Source: Actinomycetes bacterium (GTDB taxonomy: Bacteria; Actinomycetota; Acidimicrobiia; Acidimicrobiales; Bog-793). From it: 46,793 nt of DNA. The notes below the pieces were generated by a model, which was given only the letters and a program-made list of their open reading frames with translations, had not been told where the DNA came from and made no database searches. This document shows, in pieces, positions 35,198-43,267 of this stretch (its first letter is position 1; each line of letters starts with the position of its first letter). The position numbers and the translations under genes are program-made. Location: positions 1 to 46,793 of the forward strand of contig JAJZLV010000010.1 in NCBI GenBank assembly GCA_021803215.1. The letters run 5' to 3'.

Positions 35198-35274
35198 GCT
35201 GCGGACCGCGTTCCCATAAGTAGCGGGATCCGGCGCCCGACCCGAGAACGGTAAGTCTGCCGGTAAGTGTTCAG

Positions 35275-35538
35275 TTACCTCGGCTGCGGTGGCATCCACG
35301 GGTCTCCCTCGAAGAGGCGGATGAGGGCGTCGATGGCGGACATATCGTCCTTCCGGGTCGTGGAGAGGTAGCTGCGCACGTGGGCGAAGCGCTCGGCACC
35401 TGCCTGGCTTCGGAACAGGCCTGAAATCTTGCGATGAAGCTTCGTGGGTCGCAAATCCCGTTCCGCTTGATTGTTCGTGAACCCGACCTGGAGGTCGTAC
35501 ATGTAGCGGCGGATGGAGACCTTGTGGGGTGGGCCAGT
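35275..35538 (-). pseudogene. IS66-family transposase, C-terminal remnant
   Basis: About 87 codons remain. NNQAERDLRPTK is the conserved IS66 segment containing the last catalytic Glu, followed by SGLFRSQAGAERFAHVRSYL and the C-terminal helix. The upstream part is missing; the frame runs into the presumed left end of the IS30 element at about 35532. This fits IS30 insertion into the IS66 gene. Confidence 0.8.
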
Positions 35539-36465
35539 TCAAGTGGTGACGGCAACACCTGGCCCCTGAGCTGGGGGTGAGTCGGGTGGCCTGAGGTCCA
35601 CCGGTCAGAGCGTGAGGGCGGGCAGGATGCCCGCTGCTCAAGACACGCACCTGACCAGTGGAGGACCCAGCATGCCAGCCCGACTGTTGACGTTGCACGA
35701 GCGAGAGGAGATCCGCGCCGGGATCGAACGACGCGAGCTCGACGGGGTGATCTCCGGGCGCCTCGGTCGGCATCGGTGCACGATCAACGCGGAGATCACC
35801 CGAAACGGCGGCCGGCGCGCCTACTTCGCAGTGGCGGCCCAGGGTCGGGCTAACGAGCAGCGCCAGCGGCCGAAGACGCCGATCCTGGTGGCGGCCCCCA
35901 CGCTGTGCGCTCACGTGACGGCCCGCCTGGAGGTGAAGGACTCGCCGATGACCATCTCGCGCGAGCTGGCCTCCGGGGTCCACGACGCCACCGGGTCGAT
36001 CAGCTACGAGTCCATCTACCGGGCCGTCTACCCCCACGGGGCGAGAGGCCTGCCAAAGGGTCTCCACGAGCGCCTGCACCGCCGGCGCCGGTGCAGGCGC
36101 CGTCGCAGGTCGGACAGTGCCGATGCGGAGAAGAAGGCCCGTTGGGCCAGTTCAGCCCCATCACCAACCGCCCGGCCAGCGCCGATGCGCGCACCGAGGT
36201 GGGCCACTTCGAAGGGGACCTGATCACCGGCGCCTACAACCGCTCGGCGATCGTCACCGTGTTCGACCGCACCTCTCGCTACCTCTGGCTGGCCGACTTC
36301 CCCGAGGACCACGGCGCAGAGGCCACCCTGGCCGCGCTCTGCGAGATCTTGGAGCGCATCCCCGAGCACAGCTCCGCCGCAGGCTCACCTGGGACCAGGG
36401 ACGCGAGATGGCCCGCCAGGAAGAGCTCGCCGAGCTGTGCGGCATCGACGTCTACTTCTGTCCTG
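35532..36465 (+). mobile_element. IS30-family element, truncated at the right
   Basis: The presumed left end is a 28-bp stretch from 35532 to 35559 ending in ACGGCAACACC. It is followed by a leader with ACCAGTGGAG just before the transposase start. A similar leader precedes the IS30-type gene at 46748. No right-hand inverted repeat is found, and similarity fades at about 36465, next to an ISL3 relic. Confidence 0.6.
35672..36465 (+). pseudogene. IS30-family transposase with two frameshifts and a lost C-terminus
   Basis: ATG 35672 opens a typical IS30 N-terminus, LTLHEREEIRAGIERRE. DSPMTISRELA and SYESIYRAVY follow. At about 36130 the frame shifts, giving ADARTEVGHFEGDLITG, with the first catalytic Asp, then AIVTVFDRTSRYLWL. 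A second shift at about 36380 gives LTWDQGREMARQ with the second Asp region. Beyond VYFC near 36460 the sequence no longer fits, so the last catalytic Glu is gone. The element is dead. Confidence 0.85.
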
Positions 36466-36591
36466 ACTTCGGCGGTACTTTCGCGAATGCCCAGGTAGAT
36501 GGGGACGCGATGAGGACGTGTTCCCCCTACGCGTGATGTAGAAGTACTGGTCAGGCGATTTCGGGGCCTCCCGGCATGAATGTGGGTTGAT

Positions 36592-36889
36592 TCAGGGATC
36601 TGAGCCCCGGCGCCGTTCGTGTGGCAAGACATGCTCGATCGGTCCGAGCGTCAGCATGATGAGGCCGAGTGCCGCGTTGGCGGAGTGGAAGCCGTAGGCG
36701 CGGTTGGCGATGAGGCGAACCCGCCGGTTGAGGCCCTCGTGGCGGGCATTCGATGTGCCTGAGCGAAGAGAGGCTTCGATCGCTGTTCGGTGACGACGGA
36801 TCTTGGCGCCGAGTGCGACGAATGCGGGGATCTGACAGCGCGCCGTCCACGCGAGCCAGTGAGCAAGAAGTGCTATTCCTTCCTCGCCC
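36592..36889 (-). pseudogene. ISL3-family transposase, C-terminal remnant
   Basis: About 98 codons without an internal stop. LAWTARCQIPAFVALG is followed by SGTSNARHEGLNRRVRLIA and AYGFHSANAALGLIML, the standard C-terminal DDE-ISL3 pattern with the conserved Glu in HEGLN. A stop lies directly upstream (36890-36892) and the catalytic N-terminal part is absent. The sequence after the stop, toward 36541, may be the element's right end. Confidence 0.82.
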
Positions 36890-36933
36890 TACTCATGGTT
36901 TCAACCCCACTGGGGCGGCAACACCTATATTGA

Positions 36934-37245
36934 CAGAGAGGGGGGGGCTACGGCGTCCACGAGGTCGGCGCCAACGATCGCTGGGTCAACGTCGGCGACC
37001 AGCACGACATCCCGGCCTTCGCGGTTGCCGCGATTGCGAGATGGTGGGAGCGGATGGGTGCCGATCACTGTCCTGATGCCACCCGGTTGATCACCACCGC
37101 CGAGGCGGGAGGCTCGAACAGCCACCTGCCGCGGGGCTTCAAGGTCAAGTTAGCGAAGCGGGCTGCCACGATCGTTCTTGTCAACACCGTATATCACACG
37201 CCGCCGGCCACCTCCAAGTAGCACAAAATCGGCACGAGCCTTAGA
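36934..37245 (+). pseudogene. ISAzo13-family (Rhodopirellula-type DDE) transposase remnant
   Basis: The frame from 36934 reads YGVHEVGANDRWVNVG, then AAIARWWERMGADHCPDATRL and TAEAGGSNSH, a clear match to the middle of ISAzo13 transposases. The second part, PPATSK followed by TAG at 37219-37221 and then HKI, corresponds to PPGTSKWNKI with the Trp codon changed to amber and some sequence lost between. Both ends are missing. An eight-G run at 36940-36947 starts the remnant. Confidence 0.78.
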
Positions 37246-37276
37246 GCCAAGGGACAGGCTGATACCATCACCGACC

Positions 37277-38038
37277 GTGGACGAAGCGCTGAGAGACGGG
37301 CTGCGAAAGGTTCGCGGTGCGCGCAACGCCGCACTTGCCTTCAAGCGCCCGACGGTCGCCATACGGAGTGTTGTACCGTACCTCAGGGACTTGAGGGAAT
37401 ACCGACGCTTGGGCGGAGCGGCGCCGCTGGCCATCATCTCGCCGCAGTTCGGACAAGACACAGGCACGCAGACGGCCGAGCCTCAGTACTTCCACCAGGC
37501 TGGTTGGGCGGCGCGTCACATCGGCGAACGCAGGCCACGGACGCACTATGACATCGGAGGCCAAGCTGGCTTTCTCGCGGTGCTCACGGGCATCGCCGAC
37601 GTGGTCGGGGTCGAACTCCGACCGCTCACCAACCGCATGCCTCATATGCTGAACGTGTCTGGTGACCTTCTAGCCCTTCCGTTTGCCGACCGCACGTTGC
37701 CGTCCCTCAGCTGCCTCCATGTCATCGAGCACGTCGGCCTCGGCCGGTACGGTGACCGACTCGACCCGCGTGGCACCGAAAAGGCCGCGGCCGAGTTGGC
37801 GAGGGTCCTCGCCCCCGATGGTGCGCTGTACGTGACGCTCCCGATCAGCGGAGTGACGCGCACCGAGTTCAATGGGCACCGAGTACACGAGGTCGATCAC
37901 GTGCTTGCGATGTTCGACAGCCTCACTGTGTTTGACTTCGCGGTCGTCGACGATGTGGGGGAGTTCCTGCCTCACCAGAACCCATCTGACGAGTGGAACC
38001 TGCATCACGGTCTCGGCCTGTTCGCATTCGCCCGCTGA
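37277..38038 (+). CDS. DUF268-type SAM-dependent methyltransferase-like protein
   Basis: A 253-residue protein. HYDIGGQAGFLAVLTG is a variant SAM loop, and LHVIEHVGLGRYGD with LDPRGTEKAAAELARVL is the DUF268 signature. EFNGHRVHE follows. Family members are common in polysaccharide loci and are presumed to methylate sugars, but few have been tested. GTG 37277 is chosen because similarity begins soon after; the upstream frame belongs to the ISAzo13 relic region. The relic lies only 31 bp upstream, so its promoter may derive from the relic. Confidence 0.75.
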   Translation: MDEALRDGLRKVRGARNAALAFKRPTVAIRSVVPYLRDLREYRRLGGAAPLAIISPQFGQDTGTQTAEPQYFHQAGWAARHIGERRPRTHYDIGGQAGFLAVLTGIADVVGVELRPLTNRMPHMLNVSGDLLALPFADRTLPSLSCLHVIEHVGLGRYGDRLDPRGTEKAAAELARVLAPDGALYVTLPISGVTRTEFNGHRVHEVDHVLAMFDSLTVFDFAVVDDVGEFLPHQNPSDEWNLHHGLGLFAFAR

Positions 38039-38123
38039 TTGGCGCAGCGTGGAGCGACCGAGAACCGACGGGGTGTCCTCCTCTCGCCCGAGCAACCTCG
38101 TCCTCATCGGTCATACTGGATCT

Positions 38124-38870
38124 ATGCGAGCGACTATAGAGTTCCACGTGCAGAGTCTGCCCGGGCGTGTGCTCCCTCGACTCGGCAAGGCGATTCGCGT
38201 GCGGGGCCAAGCGGCTCATCGTCGGGTCTACTTCTCTTCTGCAGACGAGTTGGTCAAACATCACTTTGCCGCGCGAAGCAGCCTCGACCATCCCAGCTAT
38301 GACTCGATGCGGGAAGCAATTCACCTTCTGGGGCAATCGCCAAGCGTGATTCTTGAGACCGGGATGTCTGCTTGGGGAACGGATTCATCTCGGTTGTTCG
38401 ACGACTATGTCGACTGCTTCGGCGGTGAGTTCTACACGGTTGACATTCGCCTCCTCCCTCTGATGCAAATGCGAAGTCTCGTGAGCCACCGGACCCAGCT
38501 GATCTGCGATGACAGCGTCAGGTTCCTCGAACGCTGGGTTCATTCGAACCCGCGACGCAAGGCGGATCTCGTCTACCTAGACAGCTATGATCTGGACCCT
38601 CGCTCACCGTACGCGGCGGCTGTGCACGGTATCCGCGAGTACCTCGCCATTCGTCCCGCGCTTGGGGAAGGTTCGCTGCTACTCGTCGACGACACGCCGA
38701 TCAGTCCTGACGTGTGCCCCCCTGAGTGGCGGCATGAAGCGGAGGCCTTTCTCGAGCGCGAAGGCGTCATGCCAGGCAAGGGAATGCTGATAGTTCCATA
38801 TCTGGATTCGACGCGCGCCGTCACGAAGATGCATCACGGCTACCAGGTGCTGTATCGGTTCGACCGGTAA
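38124..38870 (+). CDS. Class I methyltransferase-like protein (CmcI-like)
   Basis: A 248-residue protein. VILETGMSAWGTDSSRLF resembles a SAM-binding loop with a preceding Glu, then GGEFYTVDI as the second strand acidic position. DLVYLDSYDLD and LLLVDDTPISPD supply the later strands and a possible metal-binding Asp pair, as in CmcI-type or cephalosporin hydroxylase-like proteins. Its identity is by pattern only. It starts 85 bp after the DUF268 gene and may be co-transcribed with it. It converges on the next GT gene. Confidence 0.6.
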   Translation: MRATIEFHVQSLPGRVLPRLGKAIRVRGQAAHRRVYFSSADELVKHHFAARSSLDHPSYDSMREAIHLLGQSPSVILETGMSAWGTDSSRLFDDYVDCFGGEFYTVDIRLLPLMQMRSLVSHRTQLICDDSVRFLERWVHSNPRRKADLVYLDSYDLDPRSPYAAAVHGIREYLAIRPALGEGSLLLVDDTPISPDVCPPEWRHEAEAFLEREGVMPGKGMLIVPYLDSTRAVTKMHHGYQVLYRFDR

Positions 38871-38916
38871 TAGCGAAGTACAGCCTGCCGATAGGGTCGA
38901 GTCTCAATAACAGGGC

Positions 38917-39915
38917 TTAGAGTAGCGCATGTTGGTAGACGGCCAAATATCTCTTGGCAATGTCATCCCAAGTCTCCACTGGGAAGGTGCAAGCCCTCAT
39001 TCGTCGCGAGGTATCGAAGAACGGCTTCAGCTGCTCTGCCAACGCGTCCTCGACAGGCGGGACGAGATGCAGGGATGGGTTCCTACCGTAGACCCGTGCC
39101 CACGGGCGATCTGAAAGCAGCATTGGAAGCCCGGCGGCGGCAGCTTCATAGACCGCGATGCACCCACTCTCAGCGCGGGACGCAAGAACGAAGCCAGATG
39201 CTCCAACCAACCAGGCAGTTTTCTCGTCCTCCGAGACGTAACCCGGATAGATGACACACTCCCCGTCCACGAGAGCCTTGAATTCCTTGAAGTAGGGGTC
39301 GTCTTCGTCGAAGGCCTTCCCGAGGAACACAAGCGGCACCCCTGCCCGTCGAGCAGCTCGCGCGAGCACTATGGTGTTCTTCCGAGGGACGATGCTCCCG
39401 ACCGACACGAGATAGGATGCCGCCTCACGAGCTCCGGCTTGGAGCCGCGTGATCGCATCAGTGCCGCACCCGTGGGGGATCACGTGGGTCCGGCGTCGCT
39501 GTATGCCGTAGATATCGATGGCGGTTTCGGCATCGGCTTGATTGATGTAGACAAGCTCATCGATGGCAGGAAGCACATGCCAGGGGAAGAGCCGTCGCAC
39601 CGAACCTGGGGCGAACTCGCGTATTGCAGCATTCCGTGTGCGATGCCAGAGGCGTCTTGAGCAAGAGCTGTTTGTCATCTCGTCGACGATGTGCGTGAGC
39701 ACCACTTTGACGCCGGCCTGATGAGCCATGGAGACCATCGACGGTGAACAGCCAAAGGTGTGAATGAGGTCGCTGTACTGGTCCGGATCCCACCAGCGTG
39801 CGTGTTCCACTTCGATCCCGAGAGTCCGCAGGGATCCGTACAGCTTCTCAGCGAGCACCTGCTTCCCACCGTGGCACAGGTAGGCCGGAGTGTCGTCGTG
39901 CAACAGGACTTTCAC
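38917..39915 (-). CDS. Glycosyltransferase family 4
   Basis: A 332-residue GT-B enzyme. ELVYINQADAE and HVIPHGCGTD mark the domain junction, and YLVSVGSIVPRKNT starts the donor-binding domain. SRAESGCIAVYEAAAAGLPML carries the family Glu residues (E-x7-E). It should transfer a sugar from a nucleotide donor to a lipid-linked intermediate at the cytoplasmic face. The start is GTG 39913-39915, overlapping by GTGA an upstream broken frame ending in YVRYGLGDRRL. That suggests it was once the second gene of a coupled pair. Confidence 0.85.
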   Translation of the reverse strand: MKVLLHDDTPAYLCHGGKQVLAEKLYGSLRTLGIEVEHARWWDPDQYSDLIHTFGCSPSMVSMAHQAGVKVVLTHIVDEMTNSSCSRRLWHRTRNAAIREFAPGSVRRLFPWHVLPAIDELVYINQADAETAIDIYGIQRRRTHVIPHGCGTDAITRLQAGAREAASYLVSVGSIVPRKNTIVLARAARRAGVPLVFLGKAFDEDDPYFKEFKALVDGECVIYPGYVSEDEKTAWLVGASGFVLASRAESGCIAVYEAAAAGLPMLLSDRPWARVYGRNPSLHLVPPVEDALAEQLKPFFDTSRRMRACTFPVETWDDIAKRYLAVYQHALL

Positions 39916-40708
39916 AGCCTTCGATCACCGAGCCCGTATCGCACGTAGGTTGCCTCTAAGACTGCAGACCTTGGGTGGAGCATGGCGTCGAACGGACCGA
40001 CGAAAAGATCAGGCGCCACGCTACGCAGTCACCTACGGTACTCGCCGGAAGAGCAAAACCCGGTGCGGCCTGATGGTCGTCGCCTGGCGATCATCCGCGA
40101 CAAGACTGCTTCTTGGTGGTTCCGGATTCAGCATGCCGCAGGCTTACCGAACGCGAGGACCCTCTTCAATGCGACTGTGATGTGATAGCGGGTCCGAGCA
40201 GCGACGCGACTCACCTGAGAGGCCCCGATGTATGTCGCTGCGTGGGCGTGCAAGTTACCGCTCCGCGGCGGGTCATCCGCAAAGATGTCGCAGTGTGCTT
40301 CCAAGAGAACGCGGCGCTTACACTGATGATTTACGAACCGATAGGTCTCGCTACCTCGCCATTCGATCCGACGCGCGGCACTCCACGTCGGTACAAGCGC
40401 GGTGGTAAGCATCTCCGTGTATCGAGCATTGGAAACCGAATCCGCCTCGGTCGCACTCGTGACTGGCGCACTGCTCCACTCCGCGATGCAGTGATCCGTA
40501 ACGTAGCCGCGCCTGTGAGCAAGCTCGAAGTAGTTCACCCTTCAGACCTCGGTCGAGCCCCGAGTAAATTACTCCCTACCAGCGTCCGACATCGGCTCCA
40601 GAGTCCAGGCTGGCCCAAGACGGAGAGCACCGCTGTCGTTATCGACCGAGGAAGTCCGACTTCGAACTGCCCGGAGATTGCATTCGCGGGAGACGGGGTG
40701 CGCATCGA
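39916..40708. other. Degenerate interval between glycosyltransferase and polymerase genes
   Basis: No intact recognised gene in about 790 bp. On the minus strand a 38-codon frame (VAPDLFVGPFDAMLHP near its start) overlaps the GT start at 39912-39915 and looks like the end of a lost gene. A 136-codon frame lies at 40128-40538. Base composition is lower in GC than the left half of the window. The interval fits a decayed or foreign segment. Confidence 0.45.
40128..40538 (-). CDS. Uncertain hypothetical protein
   Basis: A 136-residue frame starting at GTG 40536-40538 (MNYFELAHRRGY) and ending FGKPAAC. No domain, signal peptide or membrane helix is seen. The start follows a stop closely, with GAAGG almost touching it. 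An opposing open frame of 202 codons overlaps it, and neither is convincing. It could be a fragment of a lost polysaccharide gene. Confidence 0.25.
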   Translation of the reverse strand: MNYFELAHRRGYVTDHCIAEWSSAPVTSATEADSVSNARYTEMLTTALVPTWSAARRIEWRGSETYRFVNHQCKRRVLLEAHCDIFADDPPRSGNLHAHAATYIGASQVSRVAARTRYHITVALKRVLAFGKPAAC

Positions 40709-42028
40709 TCAGGACCCCTGAGTAGTTGCTGCCATGAGGCGTTGCGACCGATCGATCGACGGCTCCTGGTCGCTTTCCTGAACGTATCCGCATGCAAGGC
40801 CGAGCATCAGCCCGACGAGAGTTCCTTCCGAGTAGGTAATGAGGTAGGTGAGCTGGAGCGCCAGTAACGCGATGAACATAAGGGCGGCCTGGCCGACGAA
40901 GGCAGAAGGCGAGCGCAATCGCAGACGATGCTTCCGGAGGGCTATTACGTACGCCCACAGGAGTAGGGTGAGCCCGATGATCCCGGTCATGGTGAGGCTT
41001 TCCACGTACTCGCTGTGAGCAGGGGCCGCAGTAGTGTTCCCGTCGATGGTGCGCACGTTTCCGGTTCCGCTTGGCGAACCCACGACCAGGTCGGCGGCTG
41101 GGCCGGCTATCTGGCGGTTGATTAGGAAAGACCAGCTTTTGAGACGCCAACTAAAGGTGCTGTTCTGAGTAGCGCTTGTCTGCTGATACCCGGTCGTGAG
41201 ACTGCTCGTCACGCCAGACGGACCGGCGGCCACGAGGAAAAGCACGGCGAGCACCGCTGCCACGACGACGAGCCGTCGACCCGCGACCGACATAGTCCCG
41301 CGCCCCTTCTGGCGGACGACCACGAGCACCGCAACTGCGACGAGCCCGGCTACCCACACCGTCCGTTGTATCGAGAGTACCACGACGACGAAGCCAACCA
41401 GCGGTACAACCCAACGGAGGATTGGGCCACGAAAGAGCGGGAACACGACGACCATGACCGTTGTCTCCAGAACGATCAGGGCTTGTAGCCCGTCGAGCGC
41501 TCGAGCACCCGTTGCGGCATAGGTGCCGAAGCCATGCTGCAACCAGAAGTTGATCGCCACGACGATTAGCGTGCCAGAGGCCAGCAGCAACCAGTTCCTC
41601 ACGGCCCGAACGAGTTGAGGCGTGACGCGAACTGTGCTGAAGAAGACGGCTGCAGTGAGCATCGCTAGCATTTCGCGGGCGGCGACTATCGGCGGCTGGA
41701 GACCAAAGATCGCTACCCCCCGCAGCATGTTGAACAATAGGATCACCAAAAAGACGCTCAGTGGCGCGAGCGGCTGCAAGCGCGCTCCGTGCTGGTGCCA
41801 CCGCAGAAGGGTCGCCACTACCAGCGCCGTGACGAGGATGTCTCCGGCATATACGTGGAGATGCCCCACCATGACCGCTGGTGTGATCGAGGAGGCGACA
41901 CCCACTTCGACGAGCAACAGCAGCGGGATCGCGCTCGCTGGCCGGTTGGCAAAACCTACCGACAGCAGCACAATGAGGACGACCACGATCGCAGCGAGGA
42001 GCGCCGACTCGAGTGTCAGGCCCGCCAT
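40709..42028 (-). CDS. O-antigen ligase/polymerase-like membrane protein (Wzy_C type)
   Basis: A 439-residue protein with about 11-12 hydrophobic helices. A long outside loop (about residues 270-345) ends in APAHSEYVESLTMTGIIGL, the conserved His/Glu stretch of the Wzy_C family, which joins or polymerises lipid-linked oligosaccharides at the outer face. This makes it the candidate polymerase of the locus, together with the Wzz/BY-kinase. The ATG abuts the stop codon of the preceding GT4 gene, so they are co-transcribed. A ligase or transfer role cannot be excluded. Confidence 0.8.
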   Translation of the reverse strand: MAGLTLESALLAAIVVVLIVLLSVGFANRPASAIPLLLLVEVGVASSITPAVMVGHLHVYAGDILVTALVVATLLRWHQHGARLQPLAPLSVFLVILLFNMLRGVAIFGLQPPIVAAREMLAMLTAAVFFSTVRVTPQLVRAVRNWLLLASGTLIVVAINFWLQHGFGTYAATGARALDGLQALIVLETTVMVVVFPLFRGPILRWVVPLVGFVVVVLSIQRTVWVAGLVAVAVLVVVRQKGRGTMSVAGRRLVVVAAVLAVLFLVAAGPSGVTSSLTTGYQQTSATQNSTFSWRLKSWSFLINRQIAGPAADLVVGSPSGTGNVRTIDGNTTAAPAHSEYVESLTMTGIIGLTLLLWAYVIALRKHRLRLRSPSAFVGQAALMFIALLALQLTYLITYSEGTLVGLMLGLACGYVQESDQEPSIDRSQRLMAATTQGS

Positions 42029-43267
42029 TCAACCGATCCGATCGGTCTTGGCTCGGCGGTCGTGGGCCGCCGCATCGAGCAGGGCCTCGATCGAGGTGAT
42101 CAGACGCTCCGGATCGTGGCGATGTCGGGCGAGATCAGTACCCGTTCGGGCCAGCCGCGATCGGGTCGTGGAGTCAAGCGCAAGCTCTCTCATCGCCGCG
42201 GCAAGGCTACTCGGCCTCCGAACGTCGACGAGCCGGCCGGCTCGGTCGTAGTCGAGTATCCAGGGGACGCCACCGCTATGTGAGCCGCCGATCACCGCCA
42301 CACCGGCCAGTTGTGCCTCAGCGATGACCATCGGAGCTGACTCTTCGAGGGCAGGGTGGACGAGGATGTCGGCTGCGGCCAGGGCGTCAAGCACCCGATC
42401 GTGCGGGAGCGGCCCAACGAAGGTGACCCTGTCGGTGAGGCCATGCTCGGCGGCCCAGCGCTCTGCCGGGCCGCCCGGCCCAAAGCCATGTCCGATCATC
42501 CGTAGTGACGCTTTCGGCAACTCAGCTCGGACCTGACCAAACGCTTCGATTGCTGCTGCCCCGTTCTTAAGTGCGCTCCACGAACTGAGAATCGTGAGGT
42601 AGCTGGTGCCATCGTGCGGCGGCCGTCTGATGGGTGACACCGGTCGGCGTGACGGCGGTGACATCATATTCGGGACTACCGTGATCTCGCCTCGGTAGCG
42701 CAGCGCATGGCGGAAGTGGCGTTCAACATATGGGGAGACCGCGATCAGGTGCTTCGCCTTATGAGCGACGAGAGCGGCCGTCGCTGCACGAACTGACCAG
42801 TGCGCTGCAGTCGGCAGCTGGGCGAGGAGCGGCCCGACGCTTTTGGTAGGCAAATTGTAACGGAGCGAGGCGACCAGCGGCGCATCGTGAGCTGTGACCA
42901 CGGTCGGGAGGCCAGTGGCCAGCGCAGCGAGGGCGAATTCGTAGGTCCAGTGGGCGTGGACGACGTCGGGCCTGGACCCCAGAAGTGCCTTCGCCACGAA
43001 CTGCCGCTCCATCTTGAACCCATCGCGGGCGGCGTGACGCTGGCGAAAGGGTCCGACGTGAACTGTCAGCCGGTTGCCGCGCAAGATGATCTCGCTCGCG
43101 AGATCCGGGTCGAGCGTGACGAGGGAGACGTCGTGACCGCGCGCAATCAGGGCTCGTACCTCGGGAAGCGGTGGGGTGCCGCCGAGCCCTGCGGGAACTG
43201 CGGCGGGTTCATCGAGTAGGTCGGCCAGTTGCCGAAGACTTAGCTGACCGGCGATGGCGATCCTCAT
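42029..43267 (-). CDS. Glycosyltransferase family 4
   Basis: A 412-residue GT-B enzyme. DVVHAHWTYEFALAALA and VVTAHDAPL lie in the acceptor domain. HLIAVSPYVERHFRHAL and ITVVPNMM form the linker, and LTILSSWSALKN starts the donor domain. HPALEESAPMVIAEAQLAG contains the E-x7-E pair. ATG 43265-43267 (MRIAIAGQLS) overlaps the stop of the upstream GT4-GT2 gene by ATGA, indicating translational coupling. The sugar specificity is unknown. Confidence 0.88.
   Translation of the reverse strand: MRIAIAGQLSLRQLADLLDEPAAVPAGLGGTPPLPEVRALIARGHDVSLVTLDPDLASEIILRGNRLTVHVGPFRQRHAARDGFKMERQFVAKALLGSRPDVVHAHWTYEFALAALATGLPTVVTAHDAPLVASLRYNLPTKSVGPLLAQLPTAAHWSVRAATAALVAHKAKHLIAVSPYVERHFRHALRYRGEITVVPNMMSPPSRRPVSPIRRPPHDGTSYLTILSSWSALKNGAAAIEAFGQVRAELPKASLRMIGHGFGPGGPAERWAAEHGLTDRVTFVGPLPHDRVLDALAAADILVHPALEESAPMVIAEAQLAGVAVIGGSHSGGVPWILDYDRAGRLVDVRRPSSLAAAMRELALDSTTRSRLARTGTDLARHRHDPERLITSIEALLDAAAHDRRAKTDRIG

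Noticed and set aside
36938-36947. G-tract as a phase-variable switch
   Set aside because: It lies in a dead ISAzo13 fragment with stops on both sides, so slippage would not restore a protein.
40113-40721. Plus-strand 202-codon frame in the gap before the polymerase
   Set aside because: No domain or consistent codon pattern; it overlaps another weak frame on the other strand and runs into the polymerase gene's 3' end.
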